Positions 1-12,600 of a stretch of DNA of 64,000 nt are shown piece after piece. Each line of letters starts with the position of its first letter. Position 1 is the stretch's first letter. A program made the position numbers and the translations under genes. This DNA comes from Urophycis tenuis. Taxonomy: Eukaryota > Chordata > Actinopteri > Gadiformes > Phycidae. Below the pieces are notes generated by a model that was not told where the DNA came from, ran no database searches, and was given only the letters and a program-made list of their open reading frames with translations. Location of the stretch: the NCBI GenBank assembly GCA_036785325.1, contig JAXIVH010000015.1, positions 6,280,367-6,344,366 on the forward strand. The letters run 5' to 3'.

Positions 1-981
1 GACACTAGACTGTTCATGGCTGTCTCCTCCCTCATGCTGCTCACCCAGAGGGTCACCACAGTGTCCATGGACCTCCAGGAGGGAAAGATCAAGCTTCCCC
101 AGGAAACTGATAAAAGCAGGCCCCACTTCCTCCTCTCGCTCAGCAGCTACGCCCTCAGCTTCACCACACTGCTCGGGGGTCCGCTGTACCCCTACAGCCA
201 GTTTGTGGGGTGTGTCGAGGGAATCCGCTCCAGGCCACCGCCTCAGCCCCTGCCTCTGGGCGTCGTCTCCGCGAAGGTCCTGCAGGTAGTGCTGCTGGAG
301 GCGGTCAGGTACGGTCTCCTCTGCTGCCTGGAGAGCCGTTCCGCCACTGCGGCCGGAGCCGGGCCGCTCGGTGAGTTCCTGTGGTTTTGGGGCCTGGCTC
401 TGTCCCTGAGGCTGCGTTATTATTCCCACTGGAGGATCAGCGAGTGTCTCAACGTGGCGGCGGGATTCGGCCCTCGGGGGGCCTCGCCGGGCGGCCGCGC
501 TCCGGGTCCGGCCGGGCTTTCGGACGGAGATCCCTGGACCACAGAGGCGTCCACCCGGGTATCTGAGTTTGCGCGGCGATGGAACGGCACCACGGCCGCC
601 TGGCTGCGGAGGCTGGTGTTCCGGCGCTGCGAGAGCTGTCCCATGCTCATGACCTTCGGGTTCTCTGCCTGGTGGCACGGCCTGCACCCGGGGCAGGTGG
701 TGGGCTTCTTGAGCTGGGCCGTAGCGGTGAAGGCCGACTACGGCCTGCACAGGTACGTGGGCGCGGGCCTGACCTCCACCTGGGGGAAGGTGGTGTATGC
801 CGGCCTCAGCTGGGCTCACACTCAGATGGTCATCACGTGTGTGGTGGTTTTGGTTGAATCACAGAGCGCGTCTTCATTGAGGGTTTTGTCGTCAACGTAC
901 TTGGTTGTGTTTCCACTTTTTAACGTGGCTCTGTGTTTTTGCTTTTTTCTTCAAGCTCGAATTGCTTCTAAGGCATCGTAA
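1..981 (+). CDS. mboat4: Ghrelin O-acyltransferase, 3' part of the gene (5' end outside the window)
   Basis: This is a membrane-bound O-acyltransferase that attaches a medium-chain fatty acid to a serine of proghrelin in the endoplasmic reticulum membrane. The open frame enters at base 1 and ends with TAA at 979-981. The first visible ATG, at 16, is not the true start, because the family matches just before it (SSLMLLTQRV lies mid-protein in human MBOAT4). Family marks seen are YYSHW, RWNGTTAAWLRRLVF and FSAWWHGLHPGQV. The two expected catalytic residues are present: Asn at codon 583-585 and His at 676-678. They are 31 residues apart, as in human N307 and H338. Many hydrophobic segments agree with a multi-pass protein. 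A poly(A) signal follows at 1110. An AG at 7-8 could be a splice acceptor, so the exact 5' edge of this exon is uncertain. It converges on coq2. Confidence 0.93.
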   Translation, partial: DTRLFMAVSSLMLLTQRVTTVSMDLQEGKIKLPQETDKSRPHFLLSLSSYALSFTTLLGGPLYPYSQFVGCVEGIRSRPPPQPLPLGVVSAKVLQVVLLEAVRYGLLCCLESRSATAAGAGPLGEFLWFWGLALSLRLRYYSHWRISECLNVAAGFGPRGASPGGRAPGPAGLSDGDPWTTEASTRVSEFARRWNGTTAAWLRRLVFRRCESCPMLMTFGFSAWWHGLHPGQVVGFLSWAVAVKADYGLHRYVGAGLTSTWGKVVYAGLSWAHTQMVITCVVVLVESQSASSLRVLSSTYLVVFPLFNVALCFCFFLQARIASKAS

Positions 982-1109
982 TATGTCATTATTACTAGTA
1001 ATGTGTTGATAGGTTTTGTAAGAAAAAATGTATTCTTTTTTTTAAGACATACAAAGAAACGAGAAAGACGTTTGTGTGCAAATTCAAGTTACATCCATTT
1101 TTTTTCATA

Positions 1110-1115
1110 AATAAA
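1110..1115 (+). terminator. AATAAA poly(A) signal of mboat4
   Basis: AATAAA lies 129 bases after the mboat4 stop. A second copy occurs near 1139. This is positional evidence only. Confidence 0.5.
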
Positions 1116-1312
1116 CATGAATTGAGCTTTGGTTTTGAAATAAAAACACATACTCTAAAAATAAAACAATTCATATATATTTGCTGTGTAAACGTGAGAT
1201 TTGGAGTTTGGAATATAGGGTCACTAAAAACCAGTCTTTAGTCAAAACACAGTAGAATGATGAAGCATTTGAAGAATATCTGAAAAAAAGATCATCAGAC
1301 AGATCATCTTTA

Positions 1313-3778
1313 TCAAGGCGTTTGCAGTTCTTCGCCTTGCAATAAAGTCTCTCTCCTCTCCTTCCATAAATTCCCAGCGACAATACCCAAGAACAGCAGC
1401 AGGCCCAGGTTTCTGTTGGAGACAAATGTCTTCCAACAGTCCTCCGGTTGGTTGATGTCCAGTGTGTAGATCTAGGGAGAAGTCACACTTAGGAACACGA
1501 ACACAACAACAGCGTATGCTAAACGAATTCCCTGTGTGGAGCCATCGCACTAAAGCCGCCATGGCGGGGGGCCTACCTGGCGCGCCAGGTGAAGGGCTAC
1601 GGTGCACAGCGTCACGTAGTAGGGCAGGGTCTGCTCGGCGTTGACCCCGGCCACGGTCAGCCCCACCATCATGGCCGCAGTGAAGCCAGTCAGCCAGGGC
1701 TTGGTCTGCTCCCTGAACATGAGGGCCGTCGACTTCACCCCGATCTTGACGTCGTCGTCTTTGTCCTGCAGCAGAACAGGTCACGACATTGGTAGGACAA
1801 ATCAGCATTCAACATCTTCAATTTGACTGAGGGCAGCGGCCCATTTACTTGGAATGAGATACTGTTTTTGTAAATGACTACAACAACAAACAGTGCTTGA
1901 ATTCCTCTATTATACTCTTATGATAATCCGCAGCCGACATCTCATCCAAGATGCTCATTGTCACCTGATGAGCGTAGATTGTGTCGTATATCAGGGTCCA
2001 CATCACCCCAGAGAAGTACAGAGGAAGGCAGACTGACCAATCACAAGAGCCTGCGACGGCCGACCACCCCAGCAGTGCCCCCCAGTTAAAGGCCAGCCCT
2101 GAAAGGATACGACAAAGGGAAAGCGAATATTAATACGGTTGAGGTCTTGGCATGTCTGCATGTTTGGATATTTGACCTGGTAGTAATTTATGGAGTGTAC
2201 CCAAGACAAGCTGAGGCCAGTAGGTTACTCTCTTCATCAGTGGGTAAGTGACCACAAGAGACAAGGACGCCGCTCCGAGAGCTATGCTGCAAGGTAGAAA
2301 GAACATTGAAGGCCTCAATTCGTAATTGGTAAATGGACTGCATTTATATAGCATTTTTCAAGCCTGTGGCCACTTAAACTGCTTTACAATTAGTTAATTA
2401 ACTCATTCATACACATATTTACACACCGACGGCGGTGTCAACCAAACCAGGTAGCGGCCAGCTCGATCAAAACGAAATATTACAGTGTTACATAAGCACT
2501 TACCTGTAATAGTTGAGACACAACAGAACCCCCAGGGCGAGGGACAGCTGTCCTCCCAGGAACACAAGAGCCTGCATCTGGGAGACGTCCCCTGCAGCAA
2601 TGGGCCTGGTGGCAGTCCTGGACACCTGCATCAACACGTCTGGTCAGCTCGCTTATTACGTGGGACACATGTCGCCTTTAAATGCTCTAAAGACCATTTC
2701 CATCATTCTGGTGTGAAAGCATAATGTTAGCACCTGTACCTCTTGATTCAAACCAAACCTCCTTCCTTCCAATTCATGTAAATGCAAAGCCATGCTTGGT
2801 ATCCAAAAGAAAATACAACAATGTTTGTAGTACACCACCTTTCGGTCAAAGTCTTTGTCCCACATGTCATTGATGGTGCAGCCCGCCCCTCTCATCAGCA
2901 CGGCCCCGGCACCAAACAGGCTCAGCATGCCCAGATGGGGGAGGCACCCCGGGTCCGCCGCCAGCCCAATGCTCCAGGTGCATGGAAGATACAACAGCCA
3001 CGTTCCTGTGACCCAAAGACACGGCGAGGACCAGGTAAGACGGCGCTCTACCCATCCCAAAAGATAACGCTCGAGGAGGTTGCTGTTAAATTGGATGAAG
3101 TTTTCACGTTTGTCAACATGCATTCAAAACCAATTGAACCACAATTTTGCTCGAGCGGATCAGGCAATTAGAGATTCCATTCACGTTAGACGGATTGGTT
3201 CTCTGGCGAGACATCTTGGGGAGCCAGTTACACAGCCAGAGCTATTTAGGTAAATATTTAACGTGTCGACAAAATACACAATACTGCTCTCCAGGTGGCA
3301 AATAGCTTGATTCCAGGCTTCTCCTTGCTAAGTATGAGGCATTCCTGAGCAACACCTAACCTGACACCTAACCTCACTGTTCCCATCCATGGTGGACACT
3401 GCTGTCGGTGTATGAATGCATGGGTGAATGTGAGGCATTACGAGTGGCCGTAGGTTAGAAAGGTGCCTTTCAAGGTGCGCGCCGTTTCCACGTACCTATG
3501 GGTTTATCCATCCTCATTAACCTGAGGTATGGCTGCACCGCAGCAGGGGCAGTGTTGACAATGGCCGCTGCTGACATACTGAACGGTCTTCCCCATCCTT
3601 TTCCTGTCGGGGGCCTGGAAGATTGAAGAAATGCAGTCCGGCCACCAGGAGGATAACCTCCTTTCTGCTGGTCCTTGTTGAAAGCGCGGTGGGAGAGTGC
3701 AGAGAGTTGGGAAAAGTAGGCCCGGTGGGGGATCCTCTTCAAGGCATTGAGCTGACTGCTTAGTTTAACAGTAAACAT
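1313..3778 (-). CDS. coq2: 4-hydroxybenzoate polyprenyltransferase, mitochondrial (7 exons)
   Basis: This enzyme prenylates 4-hydroxybenzoate in coenzyme Q synthesis at the inner mitochondrial membrane. Coding exons on the minus strand, in order, are 3778-3496, 3005-2839, 2625-2504, 2286-2201, 2098-1965, 1765-1577 and 1471-1313. All have GT-AG borders and matching phases, giving 379 residues (the human protein is of similar length). The two Asp-rich substrate and Mg2+ motifs of UbiA enzymes are intact: NDMWDKDFD at about residues 140-148 and [13 protein letters not shown] at 257-269. [10 protein letters not shown] and a series of membrane segments also match. The first about 70 residues are rich in basic and hydroxyl residues and lack acidic ones, as in a mitochondrial presequence. 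The gene is divergent from the zinc-finger gene and convergent with mboat4. I saw no clear minus-strand AATAAA close to the stop. Confidence 0.95.
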
Positions 3779-4757
3779 GGCGCTGTGCGTATGTCAACTG
3801 AATGCATTGACAAAACGGTCACACCTGGGTGAGAAAAAATAGGCCACAAGGGGGATTACACACAACACAACAATTTTGCTTACAATGGATTTCTTTTGTC
3901 ATTGCATATTCGTGTGAAGAAGAGCTATAGTGTGTATGTGCGACACACACGACGGGCATAGAAAGACAGCGCTTGTCATTTAATGGAGTTCATTCAAATG
4001 GTAATACTGAATACAACCTGATACAATTATGTCACCATTCATTGCTTCGGTACAGACTCCCTCATAACAGACAGCCTGCTTGTTCACTGTTCAATGTCAT
4101 GCACGGTTCACGTAAAACAAATCAGTGTACCTTACGGTGAAGTGCATAGATGGGTGGGTAGAACCATGACGACGACGGAAGACTCAAAAAATGAAATAAT
4201 GATACTACGATAGCCCTTTACAGAGCTATAAACAGAGTCCACTTCAATGGGGTTCTAGATTGACAGCTCGAGTCCGTCGGTGAATGAGTCCGGGGGAAAC
4301 AACAATACAACCGTGTGGACCACAGAGCGATTTCTTCTCGTTGTCTCTAAAAACGAAAATATTATGCACCATTTATAAATGATTCCATATCACCTAACCA
4401 TGTTGGAAACAGGCACGCCTGTTTCAAATTAGTTTTAATTTATACGAGATCCTACATCTCCTGATAAACGAGCATTTGCTGACGAGAATGCCGGGTAACA
4501 ATTGTGCCAATTTAAACACGAATTTATAGGTATATGTGCTTACTATGTGCAATAACAGGAGACAGGTGTGGTTTTCTAAATAATATTGTTAATGTTGGCG
4601 TAATGAACGGAAATCGTAAACTGTAGGGATCCTGTTCCGGAGGACACCACCTTGCTTGTTCGCGAGACAGTGATGGCCAACTTTTCTCGCTTCAGCGGAG
4701 TGAAACAACTCAAAACGACTTACTGATCGAAAACATTACTGAACAATCTTCACAAAG
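3779..4757. promoter_or_regulatory. Divergent intergenic region between coq2 and the zinc-finger gene
   Basis: About 980 bases separate the coq2 start (minus strand) from the first plausible ATG of the zinc-finger gene (plus strand). It must hold both promoters. I see no repeat of note and no obvious TATA box. A short ORF starting with ATG near 4672 (ATGGCCAACTTTTCTCG) could be an upstream ORF in the zinc-finger leader. The assignment rests on position only. Confidence 0.4.
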
Positions 4758-4787
4758 ATGCTGCTCGTAGCCCCCTTCTCTTCCTCT
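4758..4787 (+). other. Candidate first exon of the zinc-finger gene
   Basis: ATG CTG CTC GTA GCC ... TCT runs for ten codons and ends at a near-perfect donor, GTAAGTACTG, at 4788. It ends in phase 0. Joining it to the most obvious acceptor (CCCCTAG, exon from 5039) gives an early stop, so it would have to be either 5' untranslated or spliced to a less obvious phase-0 acceptor such as the AG at 5060-5061 or 5099-5100. Transcript data would decide. Confidence 0.3.
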
Positions 4788-5004
4788 GTAAGTACTGTCA
4801 GTCCGTACGTTTGCATTACACTGATACAGAATAGATGTATGACGGTGAAATTACAGTAGGCTTTAATGTATTTACTTCTTTAGCCACCGAACTTATGAAT
4901 GTGTCTTCACCGCTGGGTGTGTGAATGCAAAACCATGAGACGGGGTATGTACTTAAGCACGTGTTGTTGACATATTGTTTTGACAATGATGTTGTCTACT
5001 CTCG

Positions 5005-8000
5005 ATGTCAACATTCAGAGTGATCTTTAATCCCCTAGGTTCACGATGTTCCTCCGGGAAGTCACGCCACCTGACCAGCACTCAAGTCCTCCCAGACCAG
5101 AAGTACAAGTGCAGTCACTGTGTCCTCATCTTTGCGTCCAAGCTCATACTTTTGGAACACCTGGGCGAGGACCATGACATGGATGTCTGCGAGCTGATCA
5201 AACATGCCACCTCATCAGCGATGGAGGACGCAGGTCGAAACATTAAGGCCACAAATGACATCCCGAGAGAGAAATGTGCATCAGCATTGCAACCTAAGGA
5301 AAATCAGCCAACCGTGATGTTGACTAAAGTAGACCTGAGTAAGCAGGTGGCTGTGGAAAAGAGCAATTCCTGTATTGCTAAGCCCAACTCAAAAAACAAT
5401 GTTGTTATCAACCCGGCTGGCCATGTTGAAGTTAGCCAAAAAGTATCCACTGGAGTCACAGAATACTGTATAGCATCCTCTTCTCCAAACGTGAACTCTA
5501 GGCCATCTGACAAGATTGGTGCAGCAAATACTTCAAAGAAAACAGTCACCTCACAAAAACGCCAAAATATATTGCCAGTCAGCTGTTATTGTCTTCCCAG
5601 TGAATTGGACATTCAATTAGTTAAAAACCAGAATGACAATAACTCTGACATTCCTCCTGCTAAGAAAGTGAAGTATTCGGAGGACATTGTAGTGCCAACC
5701 TGTGCACCAAGAAAATCAAACTTCCCAGACAGCTCTAGGTTAATGCTGGAATTAAGCGATGGTGAGGAAGATCCCAAGTTACCCAAAGATGAGATGAACC
5801 CAAAAGAGTGCCATGGAAATGCAGACATTTCCCCAGGCAAACAAATGGAAGCTAATCCTTCAAAACAAAGTCCTACGTTGGAAGCCGTCCAAGCAGAAAT
5901 GTACAAGTGTGACTTGTGCACATTTAGTCACAAATCTGCAGTCGCCCTGCTTGTGCACTACCAAAAACAACATCCCAAAGTATGTGTGACTCTGAATAAA
6001 ATCAAAAAATCCAGAAGACCTCTCTCCGATACAAAACCTCGAGTGAACATGGATACACCAACTCAGCATGATACGCCAATAGACACTCCTGAAAAAAATC
6101 CTCCCTCAGAGAAAACAACTGACAAGTCCAAATTGCTACCAGAAGAAAACATCTCTGCTGCAAATCCAAAGGATTTCCCTGACATTCCTTCTCGGAAGCA
6201 ACACAAAATGTTTGAGGATGCTGGTTCCCCCAGCAACATCTGTAACGACAGTAACTCAACTCGGATATCGAGCCACCAAAAGACTAAAGGTGTTCGCACT
6301 AGTCCTCGAAAGGTAACCCCCCCCAATACAACAGAGCAAGGTGAAGCTGAGAGGTCCCCCATGGTCTCCCGTTCTCTAAGAGCCAAAAAAGCACTCATTT
6401 CTGCTCGTTTGACTCCAACCAAAAATGGCCCCGCCATTGGGAATAGTGACGCAGAGAAGGACTCTTGCAGTGGAGAAGAAGCCTCAGCAAGTCCTGCCAA
6501 CGGTGGGAAAGACAAAGCCGTTCAGAGGAATGAAAGGGCAGAAGACCCGGTCTCTGATGGCAAACATGTGGAAAAAAAATACTTTTGCCCCAAGTGCAAC
6601 TATGGGAACAGTACTGTGAAAGCGGTATTGGCTCATACTAAAAACAAACACAGACAATCCGATTTTAGAATTACAGCCCACACCATTTCTGTTTACACAG
6701 CATCAGTTCTCCGACAAATGAAACAATCGTTTTTGTCCTCTGGTCTGCCTGTTCCAATTCTACTGGATGACAACATGTTATTTTGTCACATCTGCAACTT
6801 CTATGACCCCAAATTACATAAAGTTTTAACCCACCAGAATAAGGCTCATCCTGAGACTGGGAAGTCAGAAAAGAAAGTATTGGCTTATTCTGCTGAGGTT
6901 TACGCCCAACCTCGTGAAGAACAGTTGACATATAATCAAATTGCCTCGACGGCCTTGAAAAGCAAAGATGTTTTGGAAGTTAAAGTTAGGACGGTTAAAC
7001 CTTTTGTCTGCCCAAAGTGTGTGTTCACTGCCCCTACTCTGTTCACATTAAGAAAGCATTTACTTAGAAAACACCTCATTCATCAAACTGTTGGCATGAT
7101 TTTAAGGAGGGCTTTCGATAATGGATGTATAAATGAAGGTTACTACTGCCATTGGTGCAATTTCTCCGGCCAGACAGATGCACAACTCTATGAGCACATC
7201 AAACTCCTGCACAAATCCAATTTGCTTAGCATTAACTACATCAATGATCACTTGCATGCTGCTCCCAAAGGTGGCACCTCTCGAAAGCCCAGTGACGCCA
7301 CGTCTTCGGCCCCCTCTCAAGGCTCTGGTAGAAAGCGCCCCAAGAAACGTTCATGTCATTCTCTCAAGGCTAGCTTGATGAAAGGCATTACAAACCGCAA
7401 GCTTGTGGTTCGTCTACGGTCTGTGAGGGAAAAGGGTGCAGTGTTTGATGGCCGCAGTAGCGGGGATGATGACCAGAACAGCCATGCACCGGAGGCAGAT
7501 GGCCGTCAGGCCCCGGGAGAATCTGAAACATCGGCCGGGGGAAGTGCACCCTCTTGCAAAACATCCAGGTGCGGTGTCTGTTCAGCGCTTTTCGCTTCAT
7601 GGCACGGACTCCAGGTTCACTATGGAAAGAAACACTTATGCAGCGTTAAGAACATCGAACAATGTCCAAGTCAGCCAGATCTTGATACTGCGAGTAACAC
7701 GGTGAGTAAACTCATCTACAAGTGCCCGTCCTGTGTGTATGTGAACCCGACCAGGCCTGGAATTCTCGGTCACAGCCACAAGAGGCATCCAACCATAAAG
7801 GTCAGATATAAAGCACTTGAAAGTCTTGAAGTGTTTCTGCCTAAATGCTGCAATTGTAGCACACACCAATCTGGTGAATGTCGTATCAGTGGATACATGT
7901 GTCAACTCTGCAAGGTAGTCCATAACTCCATGGAGAAATTCAAAATGCACTCCAGCAGTTGCCATGGGAATTCCGGTCCAGGTGTCGTCAAACCACCTGT

Positions 8001-9572
8001 TAAAAATGTGATGACTAAACAACTGCAGTCCAGACGCCCCACTACTCGAGGCTTGAGGCTGAAAAAGGCTTTTTTGATAAAGGTCCAAGCTGGCCTGATG
8101 AAGTGCCCATTCTGCAAACACATGGCAAAGAGCAAGGATGCCTTGATCAAACATGTCAAGGATTGCAGCAAAAAAAGATTGAAGCGACATGTTTTCAAGT
8201 GCTCCATTTGTTCATACACAACGCTAAGAGACAGATACCTTAAAAAGCATCATGAGTCGAGGCATGGACCAGCTGCAATGGGATGTACTGAAAGGAGCTT
8301 TAACTGTAGGCTTTGCCCATATGTGTCTCAAACACGTTCCTATCTTAATAGCCATTACACAAGGATTCATAAAACAAATGCTAAAAAACTGATGGAAAAC
8401 CAATCGATGCAGTGTAAAAAGTGCAGTGAGCCAACGTGGTTCAGCTCACACCGCCGTCTCAGTTCCCACTATGCCAGTTTTCACAAAACAGATTTAAAAA
8501 TGGACTTTAAAGTGCTTTTCCGCTCATCCAAGAAACGTACCGTAGCTGGTTACACATGCCACCACTGCAGTCTTAAGGTCAAGACCACAAAGGAGCTGTG
8601 TTGCCATCTGGAAGATCACACGGCGCAAAGGATGAAGACTGTGGAGGGCGTGTCAGTCACGCCACCCGTTCAAGTAAGCCTACAGCCGTTTGTCCTTCTT
8701 ATTTTCAACATCAATGATTTGCTCAATGTATTCTACCCAAAGCTGGGCGATGCATTTGGCGTATTCAATTTCAATATTGTGATATGGTATATCAAGGTTA
8801 TCGACATATTCATTTCCACGCAAATGTACTTTTTGAGGTATTAGTTTTTGTTCCGTGCAGCATATAAGCAAACAACAATATCCACAGTACTGGTTGTGTT
8901 CATGCAGCTCTGAATGTCCGCGGTGCATTGCTTTATTTAATTTGCTTACTTCCAGTGCACTGAGAGTGGCGTCCAGTCCACGACGCCCCAGACCAGCCCG
9001 GACCCCGAGCCCGAGAGTCCCCCCCCGGCTGCCGAGGCCCAAGCCTTTGTACACTGTGGTCGCGAGTTCACTTCCCCGGAGAGTCTGCGTGTGCCCGAGC
9101 GCAGCCACGAGGCTGTGGCAGCTGTTCAGCAGCCGGACCCTGGGCCCGCGGCCTGCTCCAATGACGCGTGAGTGGATGTTTTACGTTGGTGAGGCTTATT
9201 TGCTTATCAAGCAAATATTTATTTGTATACAGCCCTTTATCAGAGTCTCAGAGGGCATCACAGGCCACATCATGACTCCCCCTAAACCTAGTCTTAGCCT
9301 AGTCTCCCCTAAAGGCTGGTTTATGCTTCTGCGTAGGGATCGCGTCGTGATCACGCAATGGCCACGCCGTTGCTCGGACGCCGTCATGAGCCCGTGATAC
9401 TTCTGCGGAGGGATTGCGTGGGGTTTACGTCTCGAAATGCAATTCATTGCCACACCGGTAGAGGGACCAGAATGACCATTCTGGTTATTACATACGGATT
9501 ACTAGCGAGTTAAAAAAAGTTCACAGAAATGAAGGCAAAAGTTTTATATATATATGCTTCGACTGATTGGCG

Positions 9573-9627
<55 letters not shown>

Positions 9628-12600
9628 TGTCGCCAATCAGACATATATATATATATATATATATATATGTGTTGTCGCCAATCAGACGTATATATATATA
9701 TATATATATATGTGTTGTCGCCAATCAGTCGAAGCATATATATATAAAACTTTTGACTGATTGGCGACAACACATATATATATATATATATATATGTGTT
9801 GTCGCCAGTCAGTCGAAGCATTTATCAAGGCTGTGTTTACACCGTGGCGGTGTTTACGAGTGGAAACCGGAAAAGCGATCTCCAGCCAGTGTAGTTCGCG
9901 GACCAATCACAGCCAAAGCCAACGCGTTGGGATGGCGTAGAGACGGCGTCGCCTCGACGCGCGTCTAGGATTTGGGGAGGTGCACGTCGAGGACGTAAAG
10001 GGTCCGTAAAGGGTCCGCCGTGGGTCCGCCGTCCCCCCGCGTCGCGTCGACGCAGAAGTATAAACGAAGCATAACCCAGCCTTAAGCCTAGTCTCCCAAA
10101 GGACGAGAAAGAAACTAGAATTTGTAGACTGTACTGCTACACGGTAGGCCTATATGAAGTAATCATGAGACATGTTGATGAAACACTAAGACAGATGGAT
10201 GCAATTGGTCAGGATTTTAGTTTTAATGTTTTTTTTTCCATTTTGAAAAAATAATTGTCGTTGGCTTTAAGTGTAAAGCGTGTGTAAAGATATCTTTTGT
10301 TATTGACCAAATGATTGACGATAGCGGTTGACAACCCTGATTGAAGTTGCTCTAATTCTGTCACCCCTCCAGCTTTGAGGGTTTCACCAGGTTTGAGCCG
10401 GTGAGTCTCAAACCTTTCCACTGCAGCAGCTGTTCTTATCGCTGCAGCTCAAAGTGTCTGCTGGAGAGCCACGTCACAGAAAAACACCTGGGTAAGTGAA
10501 ACCATCCTAGTGGAGATCTAAGAGGACGCCTACTGTATGGTCAGAGGACCATACAGTAGGCATCCCCCCCCCCCCCCCCCAATTACGTTAACAGGACAAT
10601 GTAGACGACATACAACAGTAGGTTCAACAGTACATAGAGCCATAGCCCTGGTGAAGAGCAGACCTCATTCCCTCACTTCCCCACCTACGTTGTCAGATCC
10701 ACCAGCTGCAGACGAGTTGCCAGATACGAACGCTGGTCCACCTGAGAGCGTTCAGGAAGAGGAGAACACCCCTGAAGCAGCTGGTGAGCCCCCTGCCAGC
10801 CCACCAGACCTCCAGAAGGACGACCCACTCCCCCCTCAGCCTGCAGCTGACACAAGCGAACCCAAGTTACCAGGTCTGTCTTTAACGTACAGAAACAGTG
10901 TTGGTAGCTTTCTGTTTGTTTTTGTGATGCCAAGTATCTGCATGATGTAAATCTGAGTCGGGCCAGTAAGTGACCCCGCGGTCATTACCATGTAGGTTGC
11001 CTCAGAGATTAGATCTGTATTTTTGCATTAATCATTCTACTCTGCTAATCTGCTTTATTTTATTTTTTTAAGAGTTATTTGGCGTATGCTTTCATCCCTG
11101 GCAACTTGCAGTCATATCCATCTCTCGATGGGGTGCGATAATGTCGCCTTTCTCTGCTCCAGGCTCTGTGTACTCGGAGCCGGCGGCGGTCCAGAAGCAG
11201 CTGAGTCACTACAGGTCCACGCCGCCGGCCGGCAGCAGCAGCAGCAGCGTGGCTCCGCAGGCCACCGGGCCGCCCGGCCGCGGTGGCGACAAGCTGCTCC
11301 GCTGCGAGTTCTGTCACTTCTCCAGCGGCTACCAGTCGAGCGTGCGGCGCCATTACACGAACATACACGGCAGGAGGCTGTTCTGCTGCCGAAACTGCAG
11401 CTTCTTCACCGGACTCAGGTGCGGTGTGTTCGTCTGCACCGCGGAGAACGGTGTCCCGAGTTTAAGGTGGATGTGTGTGGGGGGGGGGGGGGGGACAAAA
11501 CGATTGCACCATGATGCACCGAATTTGCTGCGAAGGCGTTGTCTGATTCCATGCGATTCAAGTGATGCACTGGCGCGGCGATAGAAACAAAGGCTTTGGA
11601 ACAGAGCATCACGTGGACCGTGCTCGTGTACGCATCTTCTAGGGTGATTTCTTTGCTGCGGCCCGAGACATTTGATTCCTACCATATGAATGTTGTTTTT
11701 ACTTGGTGTGTATTTTCCTTGAGCCACCTGTTTGAATGGGCAGCTGCCCCACAGGAAGCCAGCCGCTGTAGTTTGGATTATTGTGGCCGGTCAAGGTGTC
11801 CGGGGAAACCTAACGGTGTGTATTACAGCTGTCGCCCGTAAAGCCGTGCCGTTTCCCTCCTTTTTGTCTCGTCAGGAAAAACGTGGATCTGCACAAGGAG
11901 ACGGGCCACTCGATCGGCTGCCGGGACTCGATCGGCCCCCGGGACTCAACGGACGAGAACAAGAAAACCCTGCGCTGCCCGCTCTGCCGCTACCACACCA
12001 AGATCCAGAACCACATGGTGGATCACATCGTGCTCCATCGCAGTAAGCGCGTGCCAAAATGAACACCGCGTTGACTCGCTGCCCGCTGCTCATGTGGCCC
12101 GGGGAACGTTGCCGAGATTGCGCACCCTATTAGTGGAAGATGATGCACGGCGTTGGGGTGGCGCTCTGGCAGCACGCAGCTGAGGCGGCTTCCCACCGCT
12201 GAGCGCAGCATGTTCCACTAAACCCGGGTCGGGGAACAACACTTAACCTCAGTCACCAGCAAGGTCACATACGAGTTACTCTCATCTGTAACGTTATTGG
12301 TTACGTTATTTCTATTGACTTATTCATCCCCGAGGGCTAGGGGCATGTTGTTTTTTGGACCGTTGGACCCTTTTTTAATCGTTCCATTTGTAGCGCATAG
12401 ATTCAGTCAGCGGTCTCAAAGGGCAGAGGAATAATGAGAAATAATTTGAGAAATAATGCAACGCCTTGGACATGTCAACTGGCCGCGTGGGATCGGGTAT
12501 TCATCAGCGCTGCGACTGACGTGCGTGCCCCCCCCTTCCTACAGAGGAGCGCGTGGTGCCCATGGAGGTGCGGCGGCCCAAGCTGTCCCGCTACCTGGAG

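Noticed and set aside
7636..8190. Minus-strand frame of 184 codons opposite the zinc-finger giant exon
   Set aside because: Antisense of zinc-finger codons; composition follows from the coding strand.
8674..8844. C-terminal extension of the zinc-finger giant exon as one ORF
   Set aside because: The frame passes through a good donor (GTAAGC at 8674), the residues after it are hydrophobic and unlike the protein, and the next exon at 8956 joins in phase.
9541..9968. Tyr-Ile repeat proteins
   Set aside because: Translations of (TA)n within the palindrome cluster.
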